From Salinibacterium sp. UTAS2018 (GTDB taxonomy: Bacteria > Actinomycetota > Actinomycetes > Actinomycetales > Microbacteriaceae), in the NCBI RefSeq assembly GCF_004118935.1, contig NZ_CP035375.1, positions 620,001-684,000 on the forward strand: a stretch of DNA of 64,000 nucleotides. Reading direction: 5' to 3'. The translations under genes and the position numbers were made by a program. Shown here piece after piece: positions 1 to 8,329 of the stretch. Under the pieces are notes generated by a model. That model did not search any database and had not been told where the DNA came from. It was given only the letters and a program-made list of their open reading frames with translations. Numbering within the stretch: position 1 is the stretch's first letter; the number at the start of each line of letters is the position of its first letter.

Positions 1-159
1 GATGATGGCCGCGATGCGTGTCGCCAGCGTGACGCCACGCGTAGGAATACCCAAAATGACGAGGTCGTCTGAACCGCGATTGGACTCAAGAATCTCGTGG
101 GAAATACGAGTCAACGCTCGGGTGATATCAGCATGCTGTAGCACTGTGCGTACAGGCAT
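1..159 (-). CDS. pyrR: PyrR, pyrimidine operon regulator / uracil phosphoribosyltransferase (5' part only)
   Basis: Only the first 53 residues are in the window; the gene runs off the left edge. They match the PyrR N terminus: a start [20 protein letters not shown], then HEILE and the conserved [18 protein letters not shown] segment. PyrR binds pyr mRNA when UMP or UTP is high and also has weak uracil phosphoribosyltransferase activity. The ATG at 159 follows a strong AAGGAGG site (171-165). A PyrR-binding hairpin lies directly upstream and appears to include that ribosome-binding site. The rest of the pyr operon is expected beyond the left edge but is not visible. Confidence 0.9.
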   Translation of the reverse strand, partial: MPVRTVLQHADITRALTRISHEILESNRGSDDLVILGIPTRGVTLATRIAAII

Positions 160-164
160 TCTGA

Positions 165-202
165 CCTCCTTCCCCGCCTCTCTGGACGGAATTTAAAGGA
201 AA
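165..202 (-). promoter_or_regulatory. PyrR-binding RNA leader overlapping the pyrR ribosome-binding site
   Basis: On the minus strand the leader reads CCGTCCAGAGAGGCGG, the PyrR binding-loop signature known from Bacillus pyr leaders (core UCCAGAGAGG). The upper stem pairs CCG (189-187) with CGG (176-174). The lower stem pairs TCCTT (200-196) with AAGGA (171-167), which is the core of the Shine-Dalgarno sequence. The structure therefore seems to hide the ribosome-binding site, which suggests translational repression by PyrR. No separate terminator/antiterminator pair is seen. The motif and pairing are seen directly; the mechanism is inferred from actinobacterial PyrR elements. Confidence 0.8.
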
Positions 203-214
203 TCTGTTTCGATG

Positions 215-242
215 ACTCTAGCGCACCTTGATGAACTGTTCA
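215..242 (-). promoter_or_regulatory. Candidate pyrR promoter
   Basis: On the minus strand TGAACA (242-237) and TAGAGT (220-215) are separated by 16 bases. A transcript from here would begin near 208 and carry the whole PyrR-binding leader. This would let pyrR be transcribed independently of the ABC genes upstream. Weak -35 match. Confidence 0.45.
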
Positions 243-259
243 CGCTCCCCGCCCGAGAG

Positions 260-1111
260 TTACGAGCCCCACCGCTTGAGGAGGAAACGTTCGAGCACTC
301 CGACCGCCGCATCGGTCAGCTTTCCCAGAACCCCCAGAAGAATGATCGTGAGGAACAGCCGGTCAATGCGTCCGTTCTGCTGCGAATCGACGAGCAAGAA
401 GCCTAGGCCGAGTGAAGCACCAAGCAACTCCCCCGCCACCAGGAACAGCCAGGCCTGGGCCAGCGCCAAGCGCAGCGACGAGATTACTGCTGGCACGACA
501 GCAGGCAACTGCACGAGGCCGAGCAAGGCGGGCCCGGAGTATCCGTAGCTTCGGCCTAGTTCGACCAGATGGGAATCCACATGACGCAGTGCAGATGCCA
601 CTGTCGTGTACACCGGAAAAAACGCACCGATAGCGATAAGAGCGACCTTGGAGTCTTCGTTGTACCCGAGGTAGAGCCCGAGAAGAGGGACCCACGCGAG
701 AGAAGGCACCGCGCGCAGAGCTCCCAACGTGGGAGCGAAAAACTCTGACACTCGAGCGGAGAGCCCAACGACAGAAGCCAACGCAAGGCCGACGATCGAA
801 CCGATCACGAACCCCAGGAGAACGCGCTGGGTGGAGATCGCCACGTGTTGGTAGAGCACCCCACGCTCGTAGAGGTCAACACCGGCCGCCACCACACTGA
901 GCGGTGTCGGCAGCCGGTAGCTGGCAACCAGACCCGACGTGGCGATGATTTGCCAAAGGCCAATCAACGCGAGCGGGAGTACAGCGCCCAGTAGAACCGG
1001 GCGAACCCAGCGACGGCGGGGCGAAAGACCCGGCTCGACAGGGGCCGGAGTAGCCGCGACCTCGGTGACGGTGGGCCGCTCCAGCAACGCGGACGGGCTA
1101 TTCAGCGACAC
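260..1111 (-). CDS. ABC transporter permease, SsuC/TauC/NrtB type
   Basis: Inner-membrane permease of a NitT/TauT-family importer (sulfonate, taurine, nitrate or related solutes). After an N-terminal RRRWVRP segment the protein has about six hydrophobic segments and the family EAA-type loop region (ELGRSYGYSGPALLGLVQLP). It is the last gene of a three-gene operon with the ATPase and binding protein. I chose GTG 1111, which overlaps the binding-protein gene by 14 bases and has a weak GGA upstream; GTG 1126 and TTG 1171 are alternatives that would only add N-terminal residues. The substrate cannot be told from sequence: no sulfonate monooxygenase or nitrate reductase gene lies nearby. Confidence 0.85.
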   Translation of the reverse strand: MSLNSPSALLERPTVTEVAATPAPVEPGLSPRRRWVRPVLLGAVLPLALIGLWQIIATSGLVASYRLPTPLSVVAAGVDLYERGVLYQHVAISTQRVLLGFVIGSIVGLALASVVGLSARVSEFFAPTLGALRAVPSLAWVPLLGLYLGYNEDSKVALIAIGAFFPVYTTVASALRHVDSHLVELGRSYGYSGPALLGLVQLPAVVPAVISSLRLALAQAWLFLVAGELLGASLGLGFLLVDSQQNGRIDRLFLTIILLGVLGKLTDAAVGVLERFLLKRWGS

Positions 1112-2138
1112 GGCTGGGATCCGCACTGTCGACGTAGGTTGTTTCGAAGAGCGAGGCGAGAGCATCATCAATCTGCGACTGCTCAGCCACGGCGCCCGAG
1201 TCCACGAAAATGGGCCCGATGACGTTCAGCACGTCTAGTTGCTTCTGCCCGGGAGCCGGGTCGATCGCGAGGTTCGTACGCTCCAGCAGCACTGAGTTCG
1301 CGATGGGGAGATCAATGCCGGCGACATCCGCGAAAATCGCGGCGGCGTCATCCGGGTTCTCCGCGGCCCACTGACGCGCCTTCTCATACGCGTCGATCAC
1401 CACTTGGGCTAGATCAGGCGACTTCTCGAGAAAGGTCTCCGTGGCGTTGAGAAAGCCATAGCTATTGAAGTCAGGGTTGTCGTACACAATGCGCGAACCG
1501 GCATTCACGACGGATGCACTCATGAGCGGATCAAGGCCAGCCCAAGCATCCACGGCGCCTGATTCCAATGCCGTCTTACCGTCAGCGTGCTGCAACTGAG
1601 TGATCGTGACTTCATCAAGCCCGATGTCGAACTCGGCAAGCGTCTGGAGCAGGAAGAAGTAAGGGTCAGTACCGGCATTCGCACCGATATTCTTGCCGCG
1701 CAGATCCTCGGCTGACTGAATGGGAGAGTCGGCGGCAACGACGATCGCGGACCAGTTCGGCTGCGAGTACACATCTACCGTCTTGATCGGCGAACCGTTA
1801 GCGCGAGCCAACAATGCCGCCGAGCCGGCAGTGGAACCGACATCCAAGGCACCGGCTCGTAAGGCATCGTTGGCGGCGGCGGAACCGGATGACTGCAGCC
1901 AAGTGACCTCAACATCATCGCCGAGAGTTGACTCGAGCCAGCCCTCTTCCTTGATGATCAGGCTGAGCGGGTTGTAGGTCGCGAAGTCGACCGCGAGAGT
2001 GTCACTGCTCCACCCACCCTCATCGCCGGCTGCTTCGGGAGCGAGAGCTGAGCCTTCGCCCGCCACGCAACCGGAGAGCCCTAGAGTGAGCGCTACCGCG
2101 CCTGCGGTCAGAAGTGATGAGAGTGAACGGCGAGACAT
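1098..2138 (-). CDS. ABC transporter substrate-binding lipoprotein, SsuA/TauA/NrtA type
   Basis: Extracytoplasmic solute receptor of 346 residues. A basic start and hydrophobic stretch end in a lipobox LSGC, so Cys24 should be lipidated. The mature part follows the NMT1/SsuA fold: AVDFATYNPLSLIIKEEGWL, then SGSAAANDALRAGALDVGST (a typical ligand-site region), then AEDLRGKNIGANAGTDPYF. The ATG at 2138 has a good GAAGGAA site. It lies 48 bases after the ATPase gene and overlaps the permease gene. Sulfonates are a common substrate for this family, but related proteins bind nitrate, thiamine precursors or aromatic acids, so the ligand is left open. Confidence 0.85.
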   Translation of the reverse strand: MSRRSLSSLLTAGAVALTLGLSGCVAGEGSALAPEAAGDEGGWSSDTLAVDFATYNPLSLIIKEEGWLESTLGDDVEVTWLQSSGSAAANDALRAGALDVGSTAGSAALLARANGSPIKTVDVYSQPNWSAIVVAADSPIQSAEDLRGKNIGANAGTDPYFFLLQTLAEFDIGLDEVTITQLQHADGKTALESGAVDAWAGLDPLMSASVVNAGSRIVYDNPDFNSYGFLNATETFLEKSPDLAQVVIDAYEKARQWAAENPDDAAAIFADVAGIDLPIANSVLLERTNLAIDPAPGQKQLDVLNVIGPIFVDSGAVAEQSQIDDALASLFETTYVDSADPSRVAE

Positions 2139-2186
2139 GATTTCCTTCAGGGGGTGTGGGGAGAACGGGCAGAACGAATGGCTGGG

Positions 2187-3008
2187 CTAGCGGCGGTCAG
2201 CCATGGTGAGATGGTGGGTGGCGACGCCGAGGCCTTCGAGTAGTTCAGCTCGCAGCTCAGCAAGGTCTGCGCTACCCCGGTCTCGCGGCCGATACCCCGG
2301 GACCGTGACGGTAGATCGCACACTAGAGACGACATCGCGGGCATCTCCTGCACCAGCCCCCAAGAGGATGATGCGGTCGGCCAGATACAACGCCTCGTCA
2401 ACATCGTGCGTGACGATCACAATGGTCGCGGGTTCTGCCGCGTGGAGCTCCAGAAGGAGATCTTGCATCGCTAGCCGTGTCAGAGCGTCCAGTGCGCCAA
2501 ACGGTTCATCGAGCAGGAGCACGCCGGGATGGCGTGCGAGAGCCCGCGCCAAGGAGACTCGCTGAGCCATGCCGCCCGAGATCTGCCGAGGCCGCAAATG
2601 CGCGGAGCCGGAGAGTTTGACCAGCTCGAGAAGGTGCGCGACGCGCTCGCGGTCACTCACGGTACGACGCGTGCGGGGTAGTCCCACCTCAACGTTGCGC
2701 GTGAGCGATCGCCACGGAAGCAACCGCGGCTCTTGGAACGCGATCGCTGACCGCGCATCTAAACCCACGACTGGAGCGTCACCAATGCTGACCGAACCTA
2801 CAGTCGGGGTGTCTAATCCCCCGATGTGCCGCAACAGGGTGGATTTTCCACAACCCGACGGGCCGATGAGCGCGACAATCTCTCCCTGAGCGATCTCAAG
2901 CGAGACGTCGTTGAGCACCCGGCGCTCGCCAAAACTGCGTGCGAGGCCACGGACACTGACCGAAAGGGCGTCCGAGGCGATGCTGGCGCGAAGGGAAGAA
3001 GAACTCAT
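2187..3008 (-). CDS. ABC transporter ATP-binding protein, SsuB/TauB/NrtD type
   Basis: Cytoplasmic ATPase of 273 residues that powers the importer encoded with it. Walker A GPSGCGKST is at 49-57, the Q-loop glutamine at 92, the signature ISGGMAQRVSLARA at 143-156, Walker B VLLLDEPFG at 163-171 and the switch histidine at 201. The sequence around FQEPRLLPWRS fits the SsuB/TauB subfamily. It is the first gene of the operon, and an inverted repeat at 3055-3086 lies upstream. The start ATG 3008 has only a weak CAGGG site. Confidence 0.88.
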   Translation of the reverse strand: MSSSSLRASIASDALSVSVRGLARSFGERRVLNDVSLEIAQGEIVALIGPSGCGKSTLLRHIGGLDTPTVGSVSIGDAPVVGLDARSAIAFQEPRLLPWRSLTRNVEVGLPRTRRTVSDRERVAHLLELVKLSGSAHLRPRQISGGMAQRVSLARALARHPGVLLLDEPFGALDALTRLAMQDLLLELHAAEPATIVIVTHDVDEALYLADRIILLGAGAGDARDVVSSVRSTVTVPGYRPRDRGSADLAELRAELLEGLGVATHHLTMADRR

Positions 3009-3054
3009 CCCTGAACGCTAAGACCCGGATCACACGGTGGCTACCGAGGTCGTA

Positions 3055-3086
3055 ACGTAGCGTCACGCAATCGCGTAACGCTACGT
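3055..3086. promoter_or_regulatory. Inverted repeat between nusB and the ABC operon, operator candidate
   Basis: Arms ACGTAGCGT (3055-3063) and ACGCTACGT (3078-3086) are exact reverse complements. After one mismatch a further four bases pair (3065-3068 with 3073-3076). The same bases can be read as imperfect direct repeats starting CGTAACG. It lies 47 bases upstream of the ABC ATPase start and 13 bases after nusB. There is no U-tract, so I favour a repressor site for the ABC operon over a nusB terminator. Confidence 0.5.
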
Positions 3087-3099
3087 CACATAAGCCTGG

Positions 3100-3513
3100 C
3101 TATTCGAGGCTGGCCGCGATGCGACCGAGCAACCCATTGATAAACCCGGCTGAGTCTTCAGTCGAATGGATTTTCGCCGACTCGACAGCTTCAGAAATCG
3201 CGACGCCCGCGGGGACCTCAGCGTTGAACATTATCTCCCAGAGACCAATGCGCAGCAGCGCACGGTCAACGGCGGGCATTCGGTTGAGAGGCCACCCCTG
3301 CGAATACGTCTCGATGAGTTCATCGATTTCTTCGCCGTGCTCAGTGATACCCACGATGATGTCTTGAGCGTAAGCCCACGCCGTCGCCCGAGCAGGTTCG
3401 CTCATCGCGCGCAGCGACTCGGCCGCGAGAGCAGCATTGATGCTCTCGCCGCGAACATCTGCGCCGTACATAACGTCAAGCGCGCGCTTACGCGCCTTGG
3501 TGCGAGCTCCCAT
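3100..3513 (-). CDS. nusB: Transcription antitermination factor NusB
   Basis: All-helical RNA-binding protein of 137 residues that with NusE (S10) binds boxA in rRNA leaders and helps processive antitermination. It begins with ARTKARKRALDVMYGADV, the basic N-terminal helix of NusB, and has the family segments [16 protein letters not shown] and PAGVAISEAVESAK and the terminal FINGLLGRIA. The ATG follows the efp stop codon with no gap, so it is very likely translated together with efp, as in most Actinobacteria. Family length is typical. Confidence 0.95.
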   Translation of the reverse strand: MGARTKARKRALDVMYGADVRGESINAALAAESLRAMSEPARATAWAYAQDIIVGITEHGEEIDELIETYSQGWPLNRMPAVDRALLRIGLWEIMFNAEVPAGVAISEAVESAKIHSTEDSAGFINGLLGRIAASLE

Positions 3514-4077
3514 TTAGTCGTTCACGCGACCGAGGTAGCCGCCATCGCGGGTATCGACCTTGACCTTGGTGCCCTGTTCAACGAACAGCGGTACCTGAAT
3601 CTGGTAGCCAGTTTCAACCGTTGCCGGCTTGCTGCCACCGGTGGAACGGTCGCCTTGCAGACCAGGCTCGGTGTAAGTGATTTCCAGAACGACGGATGCC
3701 GGCAGCTCTACATAGAGCGGCTCCATGTTGTGCAGGGCGATCGTGACGTTCTGGTTCTCAAGCATAAAGTTGGCGGCGTCGCCCACGGCGGCTTCGCTCA
3801 ATGTGATCTGGTCGTAATCACTCGTGTTCATGAACACGAAGTTTTCGCCATCTTTGTAGAGGTACTGAAAGTCGGAGCGGTCAACGACCTCAGTCTCAAT
3901 CTTTGCGCCAGCGTTGAACGTGCGGTCGACGATCTTGCCCGTACGCACGTTCTTGACTTTGGTGCGCACAAAGGCGCCACCCTTGCCCGGCTTGACGTGC
4001 TGGAACTCGATAACGGACCACAGTCCACCGTCCATGTTGAGAACGACGCCGTTCTTGATGTCAGCGGTAGAGGCCAT
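3514..4077 (-). CDS. efp: Elongation factor P
   Basis: EF-P (187 residues) enters the ribosomal E site and relieves stalling at consecutive prolines. The KOW-like N-terminal domain begins [18 protein letters not shown]. The tip loop carries the conserved lysine in KPGKGGAFV (Lys32), modified in many bacteria. Two OB domains follow, ending in [18 protein letters not shown], the diagnostic C terminus. I chose ATG 4077 rather than an upstream in-frame start because it gives the family N terminus. It lies between aroQ and nusB, the standard actinobacterial arrangement. Confidence 0.96.
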   Translation of the reverse strand: MASTADIKNGVVLNMDGGLWSVIEFQHVKPGKGGAFVRTKVKNVRTGKIVDRTFNAGAKIETEVVDRSDFQYLYKDGENFVFMNTSDYDQITLSEAAVGDAANFMLENQNVTIALHNMEPLYVELPASVVLEITYTEPGLQGDRSTGGSKPATVETGYQIQVPLFVEQGTKVKVDTRDGGYLGRVND

Positions 4078-4148
4078 TCGTAAATCCGTTTCTGTTAACG
4101 AGCAAAGGCGCGATTGAAACACCGAAGTGAAAAAACCAACGTTCGAGT

Positions 4149-4604
4149 CTAACTGAGTCGCCGTGCAACCGCGTCGAGGCCCAGAATATAGGACTCAAAG
4201 CCGAAGCCGGCTATAACGCCGGTCGCGACACCCGAGATCACACTCGTGTGACGGAACTCTTCCCTAGTGTGGGGGTTCGTAATGTGCACTTCGATCAACG
4301 GAAGCCCGGAACCCGAGACTTGAGCTGCCGCATCCCGAAGCGCATAGGAATAGTGCGTGAAGGCGGCCGGGTTCATGATGACAGGCGCGCCAGCATCCAC
4401 TGCTTCATGCAGCCACGAAATCAGTTCGGTTTCGCTGTCTGTTTGGCGAAAATCGAGAGTGATGGATGCCGCGTTGGGCAGCGTTTGTGCGTGGGCTTCA
4501 AGCTGTGCCTGGAGATCGACGAGCGTTCCGCCCCCGTACACGTCGGGTTCTCTGCTGCCGAGCCGACCGAGGTTGGGCCCGTTGAGCACGAATACTGTAG
4601 TCAC
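4149..4604 (-). CDS. aroQ: Type II 3-dehydroquinate dehydratase
   Basis: Cytoplasmic dodecameric enzyme of 151 residues that converts 3-dehydroquinate to 3-dehydroshikimate, step three of the shikimate pathway. It shows [17 protein letters not shown] with the catalytic tyrosine, [15 protein letters not shown], the histidine of IEVHITN and the arginine of [17 protein letters not shown] is the usual actinobacterial variant of NGPNLNLLG. It lies 26 bases after aroB and about 70 before efp. Confidence 0.95.
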   Translation of the reverse strand: MTTVFVLNGPNLGRLGSREPDVYGGGTLVDLQAQLEAHAQTLPNAASITLDFRQTDSETELISWLHEAVDAGAPVIMNPAAFTHYSYALRDAAAQVSGSGLPLIEVHITNPHTREEFRHTSVISGVATGVIAGFGFESYILGLDAVARRLS

Positions 4605-4630
4605 CGCTCCACTCTAGCGAGACAGGCCCG

Positions 4631-5707
4631 CTAGACCCCGACTTCCTGGTACGCGGAGTACAACATGGCTTCGTCAGGACCGTTCAGCATCGACGTGCGC
4701 CCGACAGCGTCGAGGACGACGAAACGGATCATGCCGGCGCGGGCCTTCTTATCGCGTTGCATGGTTGCGAGGAGGGTGTTCCATCGACCGAGCGGGTAGT
4801 CGATGGGAAGACTCAACGACTGCAGGATGCTGCGGTGTCGATCAACGACATCCGAGCTCAGCGATCCAGCGAGGTGCGCAAGTTCGGCGGCAAAGACCAT
4901 TCCCACTGATACCGCGGCACCGTGACGCCAGCGGTAACGTTCGGCATGCTCGATCGCGTGCCCCAGCGTGTGCCCGTAATTCAAAGTCTCGCGAAGTCCG
5001 GTTTCAGTGAAGTCTTCACCGACAACCCGAGCCTTGAGACCGATCGAGAGCTCCACGACCCGCCGGAACGACTCTGAGTGAGGGTCGGTAACGGCATCCA
5101 CGTCGGCCTCGATAAGGTCGAGGATCTCAGGCTCACCGATGAAACCGCACTTCACGATCTCGGCGAAACCAGCCAGAATCTCGTTGCGTGGGAGATCATC
5201 GAGAACATCGAAGTCGGCAACGACGGCGCTCGGCGCATAAAATGCGCCCACGAGATTCTTGCCCTCAGCGGTGTTGATACCAGTTTTGCCGCCCACGGCA
5301 GCGTCGACCATTCCGGCGACACTCGTGGGACATTGGATGAGCTTCACGCCACGCAACCAGGTTGCGGCAACGAAACCTGCGAGGTCTGTCGCAGCTCCGC
5401 CGCCAAAACCGATCACCGCATCCGTGCGAGTGAAGTCGGTTTGCCCCATGATCTGCCAGCAGAACGCGGCGACTTCGATGCGTTTCGCATCTTCGGCATC
5501 CGGGATCTCGGCGAGAAGAACTTCGTACTTCTCGGAGAGCGACTCCCGAAGCGCATTAGCGCGGGCGCCCAGCGTCGGTGCGTGGATGATGAGCACTTTG
5601 GCCACACGCGGACCAAGCTGCTCCGAGAGCTGCGGCAACAGGCCCCGCCCTATAAGGACGTCGTAAGGATTCGCGCCGGCGACCGGGATGATCGTGGTTT
5701 CAGTCAT
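4631..5707 (-). CDS. aroB: 3-dehydroquinate synthase
   Basis: NAD- and metal-dependent enzyme of 358 residues that cyclises DAHP to 3-dehydroquinate, step two of the shikimate pathway. Visible motifs are GFGGGAATDLAGFVAATWLR (nucleotide binding), QCPTSVAGMVDAAVGGKTGI, the NLVGAFYAP segment and the zinc-site GHTLGHAIEH. Its ATG overlaps the aroK stop as ATGA, so the two are translationally coupled. The order aroC-aroK-aroB-aroQ is standard for Actinobacteria. Confidence 0.96.
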   Translation of the reverse strand: MTETTIIPVAGANPYDVLIGRGLLPQLSEQLGPRVAKVLIIHAPTLGARANALRESLSEKYEVLLAEIPDAEDAKRIEVAAFCWQIMGQTDFTRTDAVIGFGGGAATDLAGFVAATWLRGVKLIQCPTSVAGMVDAAVGGKTGINTAEGKNLVGAFYAPSAVVADFDVLDDLPRNEILAGFAEIVKCGFIGEPEILDLIEADVDAVTDPHSESFRRVVELSIGLKARVVGEDFTETGLRETLNYGHTLGHAIEHAERYRWRHGAAVSVGMVFAAELAHLAGSLSSDVVDRHRSILQSLSLPIDYPLGRWNTLLATMQRDKKARAGMIRFVVLDAVGRTSMLNGPDEAMLYSAYQEVGV

Positions 5708-6213
5708 TGCTGTTGGGTTCCCAACCAGTCGGCGATCTCACGCGCGACTTTTTCCATTGGCTTTAGTGAGGTGTCGATCGTGAGCGACGAAAGTTCGTCG
5801 TAAATCGGGCGTCGTGCTTCCACGAGTTTTTCCCACTCGTCCGCGTTCTTAGCGAGGGGACGCTTCGTGCCGGCGATGCGGAGGCGAGCAGCTGCTTTAG
5901 ACATCGTGAGTTGAACAACGCGATGGGAGGCAAGGTCGGCACGGGTCTCGAGATTGAGTACCGCTCCCCCGCCGAGGGTGACGACCGCGGGTTCAAGCAA
6001 GGCATTCGCAACGGCTTCGCGTTCCCGTTCGCGAAAATATTCTTCGCCGAATTCAGCGAAGAGCTCCGGGATGGGACCGTGCGAGGCTACGACGACCTTG
6101 TCAGTGTCGATAAGCGGCGCATCCAGAATCTTGGCAAGCTTCTTACCCGCCTTCGTCTTACCCGAGCCGGGCGCGCCAATGATCACCACGAGGGCGCCAC
6201 TGTCATTCAGCAC
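5704..6213 (-). CDS. aroK: Shikimate kinase
   Basis: Small P-loop kinase of 169 residues that phosphorylates shikimate at the 3-hydroxyl using ATP. The P loop GAPGSGKT is at about residues 13-20. The shikimate-site aspartates (DTDKVV), [10 protein letters not shown] and the lid KRPLAKN follow. I start it at GTG 6213, which overlaps aroC by 11 bases and gives the normal length. The upstream ATG at 6300 lies deep inside aroC and would add 29 residues unlike any kinase. Confidence 0.93.
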   Translation of the reverse strand: MLNDSGALVVIIGAPGSGKTKAGKKLAKILDAPLIDTDKVVVASHGPIPELFAEFGEEYFREREREAVANALLEPAVVTLGGGAVLNLETRADLASHRVVQLTMSKAAARLRIAGTKRPLAKNADEWEKLVEARRPIYDELSSLTIDTSLKPMEKVAREIADWLGTQQQ

Positions 6214-7408
6214 GAGACGCCGGAGTGGTGCTGAGCGAGTCAGGAATGGCTGCGACGTACGCGTCGAGGTTGCGTTTGGTCTCACCGAGCGAGTCGCCAC
6301 CGAACTTCTCGAGAACCGAGTTGGCGAGCGTCAGCGCCACCATGGCTTCAGCCACAACACCGGATGCCGGCACCGCGCATACGTCAGAACGCTGGTGGTG
6401 AGCAACAGCAGCCTCGCCCGTAGCAACATCGACCGTGCGCAGAGCACGCGGAACCGTAGAAATCGGCTTCATCGCAGCACGAACCCGCAGAACGGTACCG
6501 GTGGTCATGCCACCTTCGATTCCACCAGCACGGTCACTCAGACGGGAGATGCCGTGTTCGCCCTGAACAAGCTCGTCGTGCGCTACTGAACCACGGCGGC
6601 CAGCGGTCTCAAAGCCGTCTCCGACTTCGACGCCCTTGATCGCTTGAATGCCCATGAGTGCGGCCGAAAGCTGAGCATCGAGACGACGATCCCAGTGGGT
6701 GTACGAACCCAATCCGGGAGGAAGGCCATAAGCCAGAACTTCGACGACGCCGCCGAGGGTGTCACCATCTTCATGCGCAAGGTCTACCTCGGCGACCATG
6801 CGCTTGGAGGTTTCGGGGTCAAAGCACCGCAGCGGATCAGCGTCCAGCGTCACGACATCGTCGGGAGCCGGCAACGCGCTACCTTCGGGCGAGCGCACGG
6901 TACCGATCGAGAGGGTGTGGCTGACCAAGCGGATACCGAGGCCCTCGAGAAAGGCTCGGGCTACGGCGCCAAGGGCAACGCGTGCAGCGGTCTCTCGCGC
7001 ACTAGCGCGCTCAAGAACGTTGCGAGATTCGGCAAAGTCGTACTTCTGCATGCCGACCAGGTCGGCATGCCCGGGACGTGGGCGCGTCAACGCAGCACCG
7101 CGGCCCTTCGGCAGCGTCTCCGGATCGACCGGCACAGGACTCATTACGTCGACCCAGCGCGGCCACTCGGTGTTGCCGATGCGCAGCGCAACGGGGCTGC
7201 CCATCGTGAGACCAAAGCGAATACCACCGCTGAGAGTGAGTTCATCCTGCTCGAATTTCATACGGGCACCACGGCCGTAGCCCAGAGTGCGACGCACCAA
7301 GTCAGCCTGAATTTGTTCGGGAGAGATGGGGACGCCCGCAGGCATCCCCTCAAGAATTGCAACCAATTCGGGGCCGTGCGATTCCCCGGCCGTTAACCAT
7401 CGAAGCAT
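6203..7408 (-). CDS. aroC: Chorismate synthase
   Basis: FMN-dependent enzyme of 401 residues that eliminates phosphate from EPSP to give chorismate, the branch point for aromatic compounds. It starts [20 protein letters not shown], the family N terminus, and has the conserved [18 protein letters not shown] and HRRLD stretches. ATG 7408 has a GGGAGGA site at good spacing; in-frame starts further up lie inside aroE. The gene is 43 bases downstream of aroE and overlaps aroK. Confidence 0.96.
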   Translation of the reverse strand: MLRWLTAGESHGPELVAILEGMPAGVPISPEQIQADLVRRTLGYGRGARMKFEQDELTLSGGIRFGLTMGSPVALRIGNTEWPRWVDVMSPVPVDPETLPKGRGAALTRPRPGHADLVGMQKYDFAESRNVLERASARETAARVALGAVARAFLEGLGIRLVSHTLSIGTVRSPEGSALPAPDDVVTLDADPLRCFDPETSKRMVAEVDLAHEDGDTLGGVVEVLAYGLPPGLGSYTHWDRRLDAQLSAALMGIQAIKGVEVGDGFETAGRRGSVAHDELVQGEHGISRLSDRAGGIEGGMTTGTVLRVRAAMKPISTVPRALRTVDVATGEAAVAHHQRSDVCAVPASGVVAEAMVALTLANSVLEKFGGDSLGETKRNLDAYVAAIPDSLSTTPASRAE

Positions 7409-7451
7409 TCCACAATCCTCCCACATCAGCGGAGTCGGCTCGTGCGCGCGA

Positions 7452-8312
7452 TTACGAGTGGCCCTGCTCCGAAACGGGTTCGATTGCGGCGCGCATCGCA
7501 TCGATGGCGTCGGCTTCGCGCGCCAACGGAACATCGGGGGAACCCGCAGCAAAAATTCGCACCTGAGCGATTGCCTGATTGATAAGAAGGTCATGGCCAG
7601 AAATCACCCTGCCACCAACGTCGAACCAACTCTGAGCCACCACGCTCGGCCAGGGGTCGTACGCGACATCGAACAGAGCCGCAGACGTTCGAATGCTCTC
7701 CGAAAAACTGAGGTTCATCGCTCCCCCGGGAACAGTCGTCATGATGATCGTCGGCGCTTGGGTTTCAGCCTCGGCTTCAACCCAGGGCCGAATGCTCACG
7801 GAAGCGCCCAAAGATGTTCCCAGTTGCTGCAGCGACTCTGCCTTCTGCGGTGTGCGCGCGAAGATCGTGACCGTCGTCGCTCCCATTCGGATAGCCGCGA
7901 CGAGCAGTGACGCCGCCGTCGCGCCGGCGCCGAGGATCCAGACGCTGTCGAGGGGGGCGAGACCGGCATCGAGAAAGCTGCGCATCGCGCCTTCAACGTC
8001 CGTGTTGTACCCCCGAAGCCCGGCATCGGTCACGACAACCGTGTTGGCTCCACCAACGAGCTCGACGAGCGGGTCTGCCCAATCGAGCAAGGGCACGACA
8101 TCCCTCTTGAGCGGCATGGTGAGGGAGAGTCCGCGCCACCGGCCGTCGAGAGCGGCCATGAAAGCGGGCAAGGACTCCCCCGACAACTCGACAGCGTCAT
8201 ATTCCCAGTCGAAACCGAGGGTCGCATACGCAGCACGGTGAATCGCCGGGCTCAACGAATGAGTAATCGGCGACCCCAATACTGCTAGCCGCGACCGCTC
8301 GGACGGGGCCAC
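7452..8312 (-). CDS. aroE: Shikimate dehydrogenase
   Basis: NADP-dependent reductase of 286 residues that reduces 3-dehydroshikimate to shikimate. It shows [18 protein letters not shown] (substrate site), the catalytic lysine in [20 protein letters not shown], and the Rossmann motif [11 protein letters not shown], with a C-terminal LLINQA helix. GTG 8312 gives the normal short leader before LAVLGSPI; a TTG at 8336 overlapping the mltG stop and preceded by GGAAG is the alternative. It lies between mltG and aroC. Confidence 0.93.
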   Translation of the reverse strand: MAPSERSRLAVLGSPITHSLSPAIHRAAYATLGFDWEYDAVELSGESLPAFMAALDGRWRGLSLTMPLKRDVVPLLDWADPLVELVGGANTVVVTDAGLRGYNTDVEGAMRSFLDAGLAPLDSVWILGAGATAASLLVAAIRMGATTVTIFARTPQKAESLQQLGTSLGASVSIRPWVEAEAETQAPTIIMTTVPGGAMNLSFSESIRTSAALFDVAYDPWPSVVAQSWFDVGGRVISGHDLLINQAIAQVRIFAAGSPDVPLAREADAIDAMRAAIEPVSEQGHS

Positions 8313-8329
8313 ACCGTGATCAGAACTGT

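Noticed and set aside
3166..4083. Plus-strand ORF of 305 codons opposite nusB and efp
   Set aside because: It is fully antisense to two unmistakable genes; long antisense frames are expected from GC-rich codon bias, and the protein has no recognisable motif.
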